A program made the translations under genes and the position numbers. DNA of 64,000 nucleotides, taken from contig NZ_QDFT01000012.1 in NCBI RefSeq assembly GCF_003075375.1, forward strand, positions 1 to 64,000, given 5' to 3'. Origin of the DNA: Microbacterium testaceum. GTDB lineage: Bacteria; Actinomycetota; Actinomycetes; Actinomycetales; Microbacteriaceae. Shown here piece by piece: positions 8,883 to 18,285 of the stretch (position 1 is the stretch's first letter; every line of letters begins with the position of its first letter). The notes under the pieces are model-generated. The model was given only the letters and a program-made list of their open reading frames with translations, had not been told where the DNA came from and searched no databases.

Positions 8883-10164
8883 TCCGTTCCCCCCAGAATC
8901 GATCCGAACGCTCGGCATCCTCGCGGCCCCCCGCGCCGATGCGTTCGGTGTTCGCGCGCGCGAGTGCGCGCGCCCGGTCCGCTCCGCGACGCACGCGATC
9001 GACGGCGTCGTGGGCGTCGAGTGCCGAGACCACGACATCGCGGATGCCGGTCCCCATGCCCGCGCGCGGTGACACGCACAGTTCGGGCCAGTCGAACAGG
9101 CGCATGAGCCCCTCGACCTTGCCCTGCGAGGCGAGTGTGACCGCCGGCACCCCCTGCGCCAGCGACATCACCGCCAGGTGCATCCGCCCGGTCACCACGA
9201 CCGACGCCGACGCGGCGAGACGGCGGATCTGGCTCGGCCCGAGCATCGTCTCCACCAGCGTCACCCCGTCCTCCCACCCGTCGCGCCGCACCGCGTCGAG
9301 GACGCCCCGGCAGGCGGCCAGGTCGTCCGCGGTGCGCCGCAGCACGTGCGGAAGAAGGACGACGTGGATGCCGCGCGCCCGCAGCTCGGCGAGGACCGGG
9401 CGGTATTCCACGCCCTGGTCGACCGTGCGCGCGATCAGCCCGCTGGCGTTGACGAGCGCGTACGGGGGTTCGAGGCCCTCGAGCGCGGCGGGGAGGCGGT
9501 CGGCGCGACGGTCGTCGGTGAACACGATGTCGGCGGTCTCGACGACACCGGGGATGCCGAGGTCGCGCACCCGCGCCGCCGAGGCGGGGTCGCGCAGCAG
9601 CAGGCGGGCCCCGGCGGTCCCCGCGCGACGCAGGGCGTCGCGGGCGGGTCGCGGGGCGGCCCCGTTCCAGCTGAACCCGATGATCGAGGTGTCGAAGCCC
9701 CTCTCGGCCGCGACCGCGGCGATCGTCGACCGGCGCACCGAGGGGCGCAGCGAGTACACGCCGTCCATGATGTCGGCGCCGATGATCGACACCGTCGCCG
9801 CCTCGCCGAGGAGTGCGCCCAGGGCGCGCACGTCGCCGCGGTGGCCGTGGTCGTCGCCGTAGAGGAGGTGGGGGAGGGCGACGATGCGGGCCCGCCCGAC
9901 GAGGTCGGGGGGCAGCACCAGATCGTCGTCGTTGCGGGTGACGATCGTCACGGGGCGGTCGGCCGCGGCGACGAAGGCTTCCACCATCGCCTGGTCGCCG
10001 ATGTTCCCGGCGCCCGGCGGGGCGATGAGCACGTGACAGCGCTCGCCGGGTCGGCCCGCCGACGAACGCAGCAGCGCGGCGAAACGCCGGGTCGGCAGCC
10101 CGCTGCGGTCCAGCACCTGACGGGGCAGGCGGCGCAGGCGCCGCCTGATCGATCCGAGTTTCAC
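8860..10164 (-). CDS. Polysaccharide pyruvyltransferase family protein
   Basis: A 434-residue protein starting at GTG 10164, with GGAGAGGA upstream and a GTGA overlap with the flippase stop. Family features are PPGAGNIGDQAMVEAF near residue 40 (donor site), IIGADIMDG, and the late VVTGRMHLAVMSLAQGVP motif where the conserved R/K-x-H lies. These enzymes add a pyruvyl ketal to a sugar, usually from phosphoenolpyruvate, giving the polymer a negative charge. It is the second pyruvyltransferase domain in the cluster; the other is fused to a glycosyltransferase. Confidence 0.85.
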   Translation of the reverse strand: MKLGSIRRRLRRLPRQVLDRSGLPTRRFAALLRSSAGRPGERCHVLIAPPGAGNIGDQAMVEAFVAAADRPVTIVTRNDDDLVLPPDLVGRARIVALPHLLYGDDHGHRGDVRALGALLGEAATVSIIGADIMDGVYSLRPSVRRSTIAAVAAERGFDTSIIGFSWNGAAPRPARDALRRAGTAGARLLLRDPASAARVRDLGIPGVVETADIVFTDDRRADRLPAALEGLEPPYALVNASGLIARTVDQGVEYRPVLAELRARGIHVVLLPHVLRRTADDLAACRGVLDAVRRDGWEDGVTLVETMLGPSQIRRLAASASVVVTGRMHLAVMSLAQGVPAVTLASQGKVEGLMRLFDWPELCVSPRAGMGTGIRDVVVSALDAHDAVDRVRRGADRARALARANTERIGAGGREDAERSDRFWGERNGTHSTG

Positions 10165-11657
10165 GGGGTGTCCTCTCCGGCGTTGCGGGTGCCCCGCGCC
10201 CGGCGCAGGTGCTGGCGCAGCGCGAGGATCGTGCGGACGTCGCGGCGATAGGCCGGCAGCACGACCGTGGTCAGGGCCAGGGCGGCGACGAGGACGACCG
10301 CCCCGACCACCAGATCGGCGATGTCGTCGAGGCCGGGCCAGAGCGCCGTGACCGCGGCCGAGAGCCCGGCGGCGATGCCGTAGACGGCGACGGTGCGCGC
10401 ACCCGCCCAGAACAGGGGAGCGCCGCGCAAGAAGGTGCCGCGCGTCATCCACACGATGCCGATGGGCCAGACCAGCACGTTGCCGATCGTGTACGCCCAC
10501 GCGACGCCCTCGACGCCCCACAGGGCTCCGGCGACGATCAGGCCGATCACCACGGGCCGCGTCGCGATCGTGTACCAGAAGAAGCGCTTGGTCAGCCCCA
10601 GCGAGAGCGACACCCAGTACGTCGCGTAGGCCGCCGCCTGGAAGAACCCGGCGATCGCGAGGATCTGAAACAGGTGCACGGTCGGTTCCCATCGCGGGCC
10701 CAGCGCCACGGCGACGAGGGCGGGCGCCTGGGCGACGCTGAACGCCAGCACCCCGGCGACGATGTTCAGCAGCACGATCTGACCGACCGCGAGGAAGCGC
10801 GCGTACCGCTCGGGATCGTTCTGCAGCCGCGAGAGGGTCGGCAGGGCGACGCGCGACGCGGGCGCGTTGATCTGGTTGAGCGGCAGCACCATCAGCTGGA
10901 AGGCGCGGTTGTAGAAACCGAGCGAGGCCGGTCCGAACAGGCGGCCGATCATGACGGAGTCGATGTTGCGACTGGCGTAGACGAGGACCTGGGATGCCAC
11001 CAGGTGCCCGCCGAACGACACCAGCCCGCGGACGGACTCGGTGCGCGAGGGCAGCCCCGGCCACCAGCCCGCCACCATGGGCAGCGCGAACGCCATCAGC
11101 AGCACCGGCAGGACCTGCTGGACCACGAGCGCCCAGTACCCCCACCCCCAGGTGGCCAGCACCAGCGCGACGCCGAGGCCGGTGATCTGCGCGCCGATCT
11201 CGACGGACGACAGCGACACGAACCGGAAGTCGCGGTTGAGGTGCGCCCGGAACTGCGTCGAGAAGCCGTTCAGCAGGAAGGTGGGTGCCAGGGCGATCGC
11301 CACGGCCACCAGTCGCGGGTCGGCGTACAGCGCCGAGATCGGCACCGCCAGGGCGGCGCACGCGATGCTCAGCAGCGCCCCGATGCCCACATTGATCCAG
11401 AACAGCGTCGAGCGCTGTCCGTGCGAGAGGGTCTTCGCCTGGATCGCGGCGCTGGACAAGCCGAAGTCCCGCACGATCTCGCCGACGCCCACGATCGCCA
11501 GCACCATCGCCGTCACGCCGTAGTCGCTGGGCGAGAGCAGGCGGGCCAGCAGCACGATGCCGGTGACCTGCACGATGATGCGGACGCCCTGCGCGCCCAT
11601 CGTCGTCGCGGCGCCGCGCGAGGCGGTGCGCCCGAGGCTCCGCGGCGGCGCGCTCAC
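10161..11657 (-). CDS. Wzx-type lipopolysaccharide/exopolysaccharide flippase
   Basis: A 498-residue polytopic protein with about 12-14 predicted spans and the conserved start of the polysaccharide transporter family (ARLLSPSDYGVTAMVLAI, then FGLSSAAIQ). It probably flips lipid-linked repeat units across the membrane for the Wzx/Wzy route. The GTG start at 11657 overlaps the stop of the polymerase gene (GTGA), and its own stop overlaps the pyruvyltransferase start. This strict overlap makes one transcriptional unit very likely. The carried substrate is unknown. Confidence 0.88.
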   Translation of the reverse strand: MSAPPRSLGRTASRGAATTMGAQGVRIIVQVTGIVLLARLLSPSDYGVTAMVLAIVGVGEIVRDFGLSSAAIQAKTLSHGQRSTLFWINVGIGALLSIACAALAVPISALYADPRLVAVAIALAPTFLLNGFSTQFRAHLNRDFRFVSLSSVEIGAQITGLGVALVLATWGWGYWALVVQQVLPVLLMAFALPMVAGWWPGLPSRTESVRGLVSFGGHLVASQVLVYASRNIDSVMIGRLFGPASLGFYNRAFQLMVLPLNQINAPASRVALPTLSRLQNDPERYARFLAVGQIVLLNIVAGVLAFSVAQAPALVAVALGPRWEPTVHLFQILAIAGFFQAAAYATYWVSLSLGLTKRFFWYTIATRPVVIGLIVAGALWGVEGVAWAYTIGNVLVWPIGIVWMTRGTFLRGAPLFWAGARTVAVYGIAAGLSAAVTALWPGLDDIADLVVGAVVLVAALALTTVVLPAYRRDVRTILALRQHLRRARGTRNAGEDTP

Positions 11658-13081
11658 GCCGGGATCCGTTCCCGCAGATCGGTGCGTGCGGCGGCCGGGG
11701 CGAACGGCACCGCGGCGCGCTCGCCCCCGTGCACGGCGAGCAGGGCCAGGACGCCGATGATGACGTGCATGCTGCGCACCGCGTCGAGGGTGTTGAAGCC
11801 GGTGATGGCCACGAGGTAGGCGACGAGGGCGAGCAGGGCGCCGAGGTTGCCGGTGATCGTGGCGCGCCAGGCCAGGGCCGCGGCGAAGGCGAGGAAGAAG
11901 AGCAGTCCCGGGATGCCGACGCTGATCAGCAGCTGCAGCATGCTGTTCTCGATGATGATGGTGTCGAACAGTCGACTCGTCTCGCCCGAGGTCCCCGGCC
12001 CGGTGCCGATCCATCCCGACAGGTCGGAGGCGCGGAAGGCGACGTCGACGGCGCGGTCGCGCACGTCGGCCGAGATGCGCGACTCGATCGAGTCCGCCCG
12101 CTCGACGAGCGGCCCGAAGTTCAGGGCGCCCACGCCGCCGACGGCCGCGACGACCACCAGCTGCATCCACCTCTTCGCGTGCGCCCATCCGATGAAGAAG
12201 GGACTGATCAGGATGCCGAGCCCCACCGCGACGGCGACGGCGGCGAGCGGGCCGCGCGACACCGTCCCCATGACGCCGGCGGCGGCGATCAGCCCGGCCA
12301 CCAGCGGCCAGCGGCGACCCTGCGTGAGCCAGGTGCCCAGGCCGAGCAGGGCCGGGACGGTGAGGAACGCGGCCGCGAACAGCGGGTGCGAGAAGGCCCC
12401 GCGCGCGCGGTAGACCGAGAAGACGAGATCCCCCGACGCGGTGCCGTACAGCGGCGAGAAGCGCAGGATCGATTCACCCAGGATGTACAGGCCCGACAGG
12501 GCGCCGACCACGAGGAGCGTCTCGCGCAGAAGGTGCGCTTCGCGACGCGCGTCGACGACCAGCAGAGGCACGAGCACGCTGATGACGAAAGCCGCCGACC
12601 AGCCGATGGACGTCTCGTCCCAGCCGTTGAGCGCGGTCGAGCAGACCAGCCACACGGCGAAGAGCAGGCCCGTGGCGTACACCGCGTACCGCGCCGCGAG
12701 CGCCGAGCGCTTCTCGAGGGGGAGGGCTCCGCGCCCCCCGGGTGCGAGCAGGCGTCGGACCACCCAGACGCCCATGATCATCGCCAGGGGCGGCACGGCG
12801 TTGAAGGGTCCTTCGGCGGGGATGAGTCGCGTGGGGAACAGCGCGAGGATGACCATCGCGAGCGGGGGCAACCAGTGCACCGGCACGGTGAACAGCGCGA
12901 TGGCGAACACGGTCAGCGCGGGGATGAGCGCGGCGATGGCCAGGCTCGGCTCGTCGATCGCGCGGATCGCGGCCGCGGTGCCGCCGAGCACGAAGACCGT
13001 CGCGAGCGCGCCGAGCAGCCACGGGCGCCATGCGCCCGCCGGTCGTGCCCTCGCGATGAGGTGCCCTGTCATCCTGCTCAT
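11654..13081 (-). CDS. O-antigen ligase/Wzy-like polymerase
   Basis: A 475-residue polytopic protein with about 12 hydrophobic segments and a large extracytoplasmic loop near residues 330-390, the layout of the Wzy/WaaL/RfaL family. SRGPLAAVAVAVG is a typical O-antigen ligase segment. It is the first gene of the minus-strand operon of polymerase, flippase, pyruvyltransferase and two acyltransferases. The ATG at 13081 has only a loose GGGGAT upstream; ATG 13072 is an alternative. Function is inferred from topology and neighbours, since sequence conservation in this family is low. Confidence 0.8.
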   Translation of the reverse strand: MSRMTGHLIARARPAGAWRPWLLGALATVFVLGGTAAAIRAIDEPSLAIAALIPALTVFAIALFTVPVHWLPPLAMVILALFPTRLIPAEGPFNAVPPLAMIMGVWVVRRLLAPGGRGALPLEKRSALAARYAVYATGLLFAVWLVCSTALNGWDETSIGWSAAFVISVLVPLLVVDARREAHLLRETLLVVGALSGLYILGESILRFSPLYGTASGDLVFSVYRARGAFSHPLFAAAFLTVPALLGLGTWLTQGRRWPLVAGLIAAAGVMGTVSRGPLAAVAVAVGLGILISPFFIGWAHAKRWMQLVVVAAVGGVGALNFGPLVERADSIESRISADVRDRAVDVAFRASDLSGWIGTGPGTSGETSRLFDTIIIENSMLQLLISVGIPGLLFFLAFAAALAWRATITGNLGALLALVAYLVAITGFNTLDAVRSMHVIIGVLALLAVHGGERAAVPFAPAAARTDLRERIPA

Positions 13082-13232
13082 CCGATCCCCGCCCCCGCCC
13101 CGTGGATGTGCTGAGCACACGCTAGCGAGCGCCGGTGTCCGTCACGTTTCCTGCCCGTGACGCTGCGGAGGCGGGTCGGTGGGCACGGCGGCGTTCGGCT
13201 GATTCAGAAGTGCGCGGGAGGATCATGCCTGC

Positions 13233-13949
13233 ATGACCACCTCAGAGGCGGCGGCGCCCGCGATCCGGACCGACCCGCTGTCGGCCCCGCCGACCCGCCT
13301 GCGGGCGGCGGTCGCGACCGCTCTCGCCACCGTCGTCGCCCTCATCGTCCTGGGCTTCGTCCTGCGCGCCGTGCCCATCGATCTCGCTCTGTCGCGAGCG
13401 GTGCACCACCTGCACGGTTCGGGCATCGCCCCGATCGCCGAGGGCTTCTACCGGGCGCTCAAACCGCTGCCGGCCGCGGGCATCATGCTCGTCGCGACCG
13501 TCTGCGTGGGCCTCGGGACCCGTCGATGGCGGACCGCGCTGCTGTTCCTCGGCACGGTGGCGGTGACGTGGGGCTCCGCCGAGGCGGCCAAGCTGATCGT
13601 CGACCGCCCGCGTCCGGGGCTCGCCCACGCGGTCGACCCCGTGATCGGATCGGTGACCGACGCGTCGTTCCCGAGCGGCCACGTCGCGTTCACGGCATCC
13701 TTCGCCCTCGCCCTGGTCGTCGTGCTGTGGGCCACCCGGTGGCGCCTCGTCGCCGTCGCGGGCGGCGTGCTGCTCGTGGCCGCGATGTCGGTGTCGGTCG
13801 TCGTCATCGGCGTGCACTACGCGGGCGACGTCGTGGCATCCGTCATCTGGGTCGCCGGTGTCTTCCCGGCCGTCCGCGCCGGCGGGGCGGTCCTCATCGC
13901 GCGTCTCGAGGCGCGCTCGACCCTCCGCCGCGGGCGCATCGGGGTCTGA
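13233..13949 (+). CDS. PAP2-family membrane phosphatase
   Basis: A 238-residue protein with about six membrane spans and the three acid-phosphatase motifs in order: KLIVDRPRP (motif 1), FPSGH (motif 2, catalytic His) and GVHYAGDV (motif 3). Such enzymes dephosphorylate lipid phosphates on the outer face, for example undecaprenyl pyrophosphate. Its position beside a Wzx/Wzy cluster fits recycling of the lipid carrier, but this is inferred. It stands alone on the plus strand and ends at a bidirectional hairpin shared with acsA. Confidence 0.9.
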   Translation: MTTSEAAAPAIRTDPLSAPPTRLRAAVATALATVVALIVLGFVLRAVPIDLALSRAVHHLHGSGIAPIAEGFYRALKPLPAAGIMLVATVCVGLGTRRWRTALLFLGTVAVTWGSAEAAKLIVDRPRPGLAHAVDPVIGSVTDASFPSGHVAFTASFALALVVVLWATRWRLVAVAGGVLLVAAMSVSVVVIGVHYAGDVVASVIWVAGVFPAVRAGGAVLIARLEARSTLRRGRIGV

Positions 13950-13980
13950 CCCCCGCTCCCGCGACGAAGACGGGGGAGGG

Positions 13981-14009
13981 GAGGGATGCCGGGAGTCTCG
14001 GCATCCCTC
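13981..14009. terminator. Bidirectional hairpin between PAP2 and acsA
   Basis: An 11-bp perfect stem (GAGGGATGCCG / CGGCATCCCTC) with a 7-nt loop between convergent genes. The stem is built from an inverted pair of the over-represented GGATGCC heptamer. Confidence 0.75.
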
Positions 14010-14016
14010 GCCGTCC

Positions 14017-15984
14017 TCACTTCACCTGGGCGCTGATGACGCTCATCACGGCCGTGTCGGCGAGGGTCGTGGTGTCGCCGACCTCGCGGCCCTCGGCGAC
14101 GTCGCGCAGGAGCCGGCGCATGATCTTGCCCGAGCGGGTCTTGGGCAGCTCGCCGACGATGTAGACGTCGCGGGGACGCGCGATCGGACCGATCTGCTCG
14201 CCCACCCACCGGCGCAGCTCGTCGCCCAGGCCCTCGACGGGGTTCTGCTTCAGGTAGCGGCTCTTGATGATCACGAAGGCCACGACCGCCTGGCCGGTCG
14301 TCTCGTCGGACGCGCCCACGACGGCGGCCTCGGCGACGCCCTCGTGACCGACCAGGGCCGACTCGATCTCGGCCGTCGACAGGCGGTGGCCCGAGACGTT
14401 CATCACGTCGTCGACGCGGCCCAGCAGCCAGACGTCGCCGTCGTCGTCGAGGCGGGCGCCGTCACCGGCGAAGTAGTAGCCCTTGTCGGCGAACTTCTCC
14501 CAGTAGGTCTCGCGGTAGCGGTCCGGGTCGCCCCAGATGCCGCGCAGCATGCTCGGCCACGGTTCGGTCACCACCAGCAGCCCGCCGGAACCGTTGCCGA
14601 CCGGCTCGCCGCTGTCGTCGACGACGGCGATCGAGATCCCGGGCACGGGCACCTGGGCCGAGCCGGGCTTGGTCTCGGTGACGCCCGGCAGGGCCGAGAT
14701 CATGATCGCCCCGGTCTCGGTCTGCCACCACGTGTCGACGATCGGGGTCTCGTCCGCGCCGATGATCTCGCGGTACCAGACCCAAGCCTCGGGGTTGATG
14801 GGCTCGCCCACCGAGCCGAGCAGGCGCAGCGACGACAGGTCGAAGCTCTGCGGCACGTCGCGACCGATCTTCATGAACGAGCGGATCGCGGTGGGGGCCG
14901 TGTAGAAGACGGTCACGCCGTGGTTCTGGATGAGCTCCCACCAGCGGCCGGGGTGCGGGGTGTCGGGGGTCCCCTCGTAGAGCAGCTGCGTCGCACCGTT
15001 GGCGAGCGGGCCGTAGGTCACGTACGAGTGACCGGTGATCCAGCCGATGTCGGCGGTGCACCAGTAGACGTCGGTCTCGGGGTGCACGTCGTGCACGACG
15101 CGGTTGGTGAACGCCGCCTGCGTCAGGTAACCGCCCGAGGTGTGCAGGATGCCCTTGGGCTTTCCGGTCGTGCCCGAGGTGTACAGGATGAACAGCGGCG
15201 TCTCGGCGGGGAACGCCTGCGCCTCGTGATCCGCCGAGGCCTGCGGCACGACGTCGTGCCACCAGATGTCGCGGTCGTCGGTCCACTCGACGTCGTTCTC
15301 GCCGCGCTTGACGACGAGGACGTGTTCGACGGTCTCCTGGATGCCGGAGCCGTTGCGGTCCGCGAGGGCCTGGTCGACCGCGGGCTTCAGCGGCGACACC
15401 TTGCCCTTGCGCCACCCGCCGTCGGCGGTGATGACGACCTTGGCCCCGGCATCGTCGATGCGGGCGCGCAGGCTGTCGGCCGAGAAGCCGCCGAACACGA
15501 CCGAGTGCACCGCGCCGATGCGCGCGACCGCGAGCATCGAGGCGATCGCCTCGGGGATCATGGGCAGGTACAGGGCGACGCGGTCGCCCTTCTCGACGCC
15601 GAGGTCGGTCAGCACGTTGGCGAGGCGCTTGACCTCGTCGGTCAGCTCGGCGTAGGTGACGTTGCGCTGGTCGCCCGGCTCGCCCTCCCACCGCAGGGCG
15701 ATGCGATCGCCGTTGCCGGCCTCGACGTGGCGGTCGAGGCAGTTGTAGGCGACGTTCAGCTCGCCGTCCGCGAACCACTCGGCGAAGGGCGGGTTGGACC
15801 AGTCCAGCACCGTGGTGAACGGCGTGTGCCAGTGCAGTTCCCGGGCCTGGTCGGCCCAGAAGCCCTCGCGGTCGGCGGCCGCGCGCTCATACAGGCTGCG
15901 ATCGGCGACGGCGTTGCCGGCGAAAGCGGCCGACGGGGCGAACCGGCGGGTCTCGGTGAGGAGGTGGTCGATCTGGCTGCTCAT
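14017..15984 (-). CDS. acsA: Acetyl-CoA synthetase
   Basis: A 655-residue AMP-forming acetyl-CoA synthetase, the usual family length. It makes acetyl-CoA from acetate, ATP and CoA. The ATG at 15984 has GGAG upstream; a 14-residue extension to 16026 is less likely. Motifs seen are [11 protein letters not shown] (P-loop-like A3), WWQTETG (A5), YFAGDGAR (A7) and the C-terminal RSGKIMRR, whose Lys is the acetylation site that controls these enzymes in many bacteria. It is monocistronic, ends at a shared terminator, and its promoter lies in the gap that also holds the 6C sRNA on the other strand. Confidence 0.95.
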   Translation of the reverse strand: MSSQIDHLLTETRRFAPSAAFAGNAVADRSLYERAAADREGFWADQARELHWHTPFTTVLDWSNPPFAEWFADGELNVAYNCLDRHVEAGNGDRIALRWEGEPGDQRNVTYAELTDEVKRLANVLTDLGVEKGDRVALYLPMIPEAIASMLAVARIGAVHSVVFGGFSADSLRARIDDAGAKVVITADGGWRKGKVSPLKPAVDQALADRNGSGIQETVEHVLVVKRGENDVEWTDDRDIWWHDVVPQASADHEAQAFPAETPLFILYTSGTTGKPKGILHTSGGYLTQAAFTNRVVHDVHPETDVYWCTADIGWITGHSYVTYGPLANGATQLLYEGTPDTPHPGRWWELIQNHGVTVFYTAPTAIRSFMKIGRDVPQSFDLSSLRLLGSVGEPINPEAWVWYREIIGADETPIVDTWWQTETGAIMISALPGVTETKPGSAQVPVPGISIAVVDDSGEPVGNGSGGLLVVTEPWPSMLRGIWGDPDRYRETYWEKFADKGYYFAGDGARLDDDGDVWLLGRVDDVMNVSGHRLSTAEIESALVGHEGVAEAAVVGASDETTGQAVVAFVIIKSRYLKQNPVEGLGDELRRWVGEQIGPIARPRDVYIVGELPKTRSGKIMRRLLRDVAEGREVGDTTTLADTAVMSVISAQVK

Positions 15985-16138
15985 CGCGGCGCTCCTTCGC
16001 GTTCCTGGACGCCCGCGACGGTGCACGGCGTCTCCACTCGGTCACGCTAGCGACCGCCTCCGACAGGGGCCACCTCCGATAGTTGGCATCCGCCGGGTGG
16101 GAAACAGGTGATATATCGCGATGAATATGTTCGATGAG

Positions 16139-16168
16139 TTGGGTTCGGTCGCTCCCCGCGCGTAGTCT
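16139..16168 (+). promoter_or_regulatory. Candidate sigma-A-like promoter of the 6C sRNA
   Basis: TTGGGT (16139-16144) and TAGTCT (16163-16168) are separated by 18 bp. The predicted start near 16175 lies just before the two 6C hairpins. It sits in a locally AT-rich patch upstream. Confidence 0.5.
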
Positions 16169-16174
16169 GTTCTT

Positions 16175-16285
16175 CGCCCGAACATCGCTTTCGGCATTCG
16201 CGCCGGAGAGAGCCCCCCAATTTTTCTCCGGCGCGTGGCGGCATCCCTCGCCCCCCACTGTAGGGATGCCGCCCCTTCTTTTTTT
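16175..16285 (+). ncRNA. 6C small RNA
   Basis: Two hairpins, each with exactly six consecutive C in the loop, are the definition of the actinobacterial 6C RNA. Hairpin 1 has a 10-bp stem (16200-16209 with 16225-16234) and C6 at 16213-16218. Hairpin 2 has a 12-bp stem (16237-16248 with 16262-16273) and C6 at 16251-16256, followed by a T-rich tail that ends the transcript. It lies directly upstream of tadA, as the M. tuberculosis homologue lies beside Rv3660c and its tad genes. In mycobacteria the C-rich loops pair with G-rich mRNA regions; targets here are unknown. The 5' end is estimated from the promoter. Confidence 0.9.
16237..16285 (+). terminator. Intrinsic terminator of the 6C sRNA
   Basis: A 12-bp perfect stem GGCGGCATCCCT / AGGGATGCCGCC followed by CCTTCTTTTTTT. 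It is one of the few terminators in the window with a true U-tract, and no protein gene precedes it on this strand. Confidence 0.85.
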
Positions 16286-16387
16286 GCGGGGTGGACCACC
16301 GGCTCGCCTCTTCCTCCCCAGCCGCGTCCACGGGGCTTCTCTCCCCGGAAGCGGCCGTGAGACCCGCGCGGTCTGCCCGGTCGTCTC

Positions 16388-16393
16388 TAGCGT
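16388..16393 (+). promoter_or_regulatory. -10 box for leaderless tadA
   Basis: TAGCGT lies 6 nt before the ATG at 16400, and no Shine-Dalgarno is present. This is the TAnnnT-N6/7-start arrangement of leaderless actinobacterial genes. Confidence 0.55.
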
Positions 16394-16399
16394 CGGGGC

Positions 16400-17383
16400 A
16401 TGTCCTCCCCGCTCCCTCCGCGACTCCCCGCCGCGAGCGCGTCGCCCACCGGCGACGACGACGCCGCGCTGACCTTCCTGCGCCCGTTCCTGGACGACCC
16501 GCGCATCACCGACCTGCTGGTCAACGGCGAGGACGGCCTCTTCGTGGATCGCGGAGCGGGGCTCGAACGCGTGCCGTCGTGGAGCGCCGACGAAGCAGAG
16601 GTGCGTCGCCTCGCCGTGCGGCTCATCGCGCTCGGCGGGCGCCACCTCGACGACGCCTCTCCCTGCGTCGACGTCCGTCTCGACCACGGCGTCCGGGTGC
16701 ACGCCGTGCTCGCGCCCGTCGCCGTGCGCGGCACGAGTATCTCGGTGCGCATCCCGCGACGCCATGCTCTCGACCTCGCGGCGCTCGAGCGTTCGGGCAT
16801 GCTGTCGGCATCGGCGCGTCGGCGACTCGAGTCGCTCGTCGAGCGCCGCGAGAACGTGCTCGTCTCGGGGGCCACCGGGGCCGGCAAGACGACCCTGCTG
16901 ACGGCGCTGCTGTCGGCGGTACCCGCCGACGAACGGATCGTCACCATAGAAGAGGTGTGCGAGCTCCGGCCGCGCCACCCGCACCACGTCGCTCTGGAGG
17001 CCCGTCAGCCCAACCTCGAGGGCGCCGGTGGCGTCGGTCTCGCCCGGCTCGTGCGCGAGGCGCTGCGCATGCGCCCCGACCGCCTCGTCGTGGGCGAATG
17101 CCGCGGCCCCGAGGTGCGCGAGCTGCTCGCCGCGCTCAACACCGGCCACGACGGAGGAGCCGGCACGCTGCACGCGCGGAGCCTGGTCGACGTCGCCTCC
17201 CGACTCGAGGCGCTGGGCGCCCTGGCGGGCATGGACCCGGCGACCATGGCCCGGCAGAGCGCATCCGCCATCGACGCGATCGTGCACGTGGAGCGCGTCC
17301 ACGGCCGTCGACGGGTCGCGGGATGGGGGCGTCCTGTGGTCCAGGACGGCCGCCTGCGGATCGAGCCCCGGGAGTGGTCGTGA
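16400..17383 (+). CDS. tadA: Tad pilus/secretion ATPase TadA (CpaF family)
   Basis: A 327-residue type II/IV secretion ATPase that probably powers assembly of Flp/Tad pili at the membrane. It shows Walker A GATGAGKTT near residues 155-163, an Asp-box-like IVTIEEV, Walker B-type RLVVGECRG, and the His-box NTGHDGGAGTLHA. It is shorter than classical CpaF because the N-terminal domain is brief. The ATG looks leaderless. The next gene begins within its stop (GTGA). Gene order matches the mycobacterial Rv3659c-Rv3654c locus, although no Ssd/CpaE-like gene precedes it here. Confidence 0.9.
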   Translation: MSSPLPPRLPAASASPTGDDDAALTFLRPFLDDPRITDLLVNGEDGLFVDRGAGLERVPSWSADEAEVRRLAVRLIALGGRHLDDASPCVDVRLDHGVRVHAVLAPVAVRGTSISVRIPRRHALDLAALERSGMLSASARRRLESLVERRENVLVSGATGAGKTTLLTALLSAVPADERIVTIEEVCELRPRHPHHVALEARQPNLEGAGGVGLARLVREALRMRPDRLVVGECRGPEVRELLAALNTGHDGGAGTLHARSLVDVASRLEALGALAGMDPATMARQSASAIDAIVHVERVHGRRRVAGWGRPVVQDGRLRIEPREWS

Positions 17384-18255
17384 CGCGCCGACGGGTGGAA
17401 GCGGACCCCCTCGAGACGGTCCTGCGTCTGGCCGTGCTGCTCTCGGCCGGGGCGTCGGCGCCGACGGCCTGGGCCCACCTCGCCGAGACGGGGGACGAGA
17501 CCCTGCGCGCGGCGGCGGAGGCGGCCGGACGCGGAGGGGACGTCGGCGTCCCGCTCCGCGCGGCGGGCGCGGCCTGGAGGGATGTCGCCGCGATCTGGAC
17601 CGTGGCCGTCGAGACCGGAGCGCCGCTCGCCGACACCCTGCGCACGGTGGCGGCGAGCCTGCGTGAGGCCGCCGAGGTGGGCGCCGACATCGACGTGGCC
17701 CTGGCCGAACCGGTGGCCACGGCGCGACTGCTCGGGTGGCTGCCGGTGCTGGGGGTGCCGATGGGGATGACGATGGGCGTCGACCCCCTGCGCACGTTCG
17801 TGACCGAGCCCTCCGGTGCCGTGTGCCTCGTCGGGGGGCTCGCGCTGTCGGTCGCGGCGCGGGTGTGGACCGGCCGGCTGTCGACGGCGGCGCGGCGACG
17901 GGTGTCGACTCCCGGGCTCCGAGCGGAACTGTGGGCGGTGGCGCTGTCGTCGGGGGTCTCGGTCGACCGCGCCCGCCTCCTCGTGGACGAGCGCAGCGGT
18001 CCCGGCATCGCCGACGACACCGACGTCGATCGCACCATCGCCCTGGCGGTGCGTGCGGGGGTGCCCGCCGCCGAGCTGCTGCGCGGCGACGCGTGGATCG
18101 CCCGGCATCGAGCCCGCACCGCCGGTCGCACCGCGGCGGCGCGTCTGTCGACCCGCCTGCTGCTGCCGCTCGGCGTCTGCACCCTGCCCGCCTTCCTGCT
18201 GCTCGCCGTGGTGCCGATGATGCTCGGCCTGCTGCGCGCGAGCCCCCTGCCCTGA
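17380..18255 (+). CDS. TadB/TadC-type (GspF-domain) pilus inner-membrane protein
   Basis: A 291-residue protein starting at GTG 17380 (GTGA overlap; GTG 17374 is an alternative). It has two regions that resemble half F domains. The first, near residues 15-120, is TadB-like (LAVLLSAGASAPTAWAHLA, then a membrane pair). The second, near 185-290, is TadC-like (ELWAVALSSGVSVDRA, ending in LPAFLLLAVVPMMLGLL). Mycobacteria use two separate genes at this position, so this looks like one compact gene doing both jobs. It would form the membrane platform for the TadA ATPase. Confidence 0.8.
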   Translation: MTRRRVEADPLETVLRLAVLLSAGASAPTAWAHLAETGDETLRAAAEAAGRGGDVGVPLRAAGAAWRDVAAIWTVAVETGAPLADTLRTVAASLREAAEVGADIDVALAEPVATARLLGWLPVLGVPMGMTMGVDPLRTFVTEPSGAVCLVGGLALSVAARVWTGRLSTAARRRVSTPGLRAELWAVALSSGVSVDRARLLVDERSGPGIADDTDVDRTIALAVRAGVPAAELLRGDAWIARHRARTAGRTAAARLSTRLLLPLGVCTLPAFLLLAVVPMMLGLLRASPLP

Positions 18256-18285
18256 CCCGTCCACCCTTTCCACCGAGGAGTCCCC

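Noticed and set aside
13858-16050. 730-codon plus-strand frame opposite acsA
   Set aside because: Shadow of acetyl-CoA synthetase; low-complexity composition and no domain motifs.
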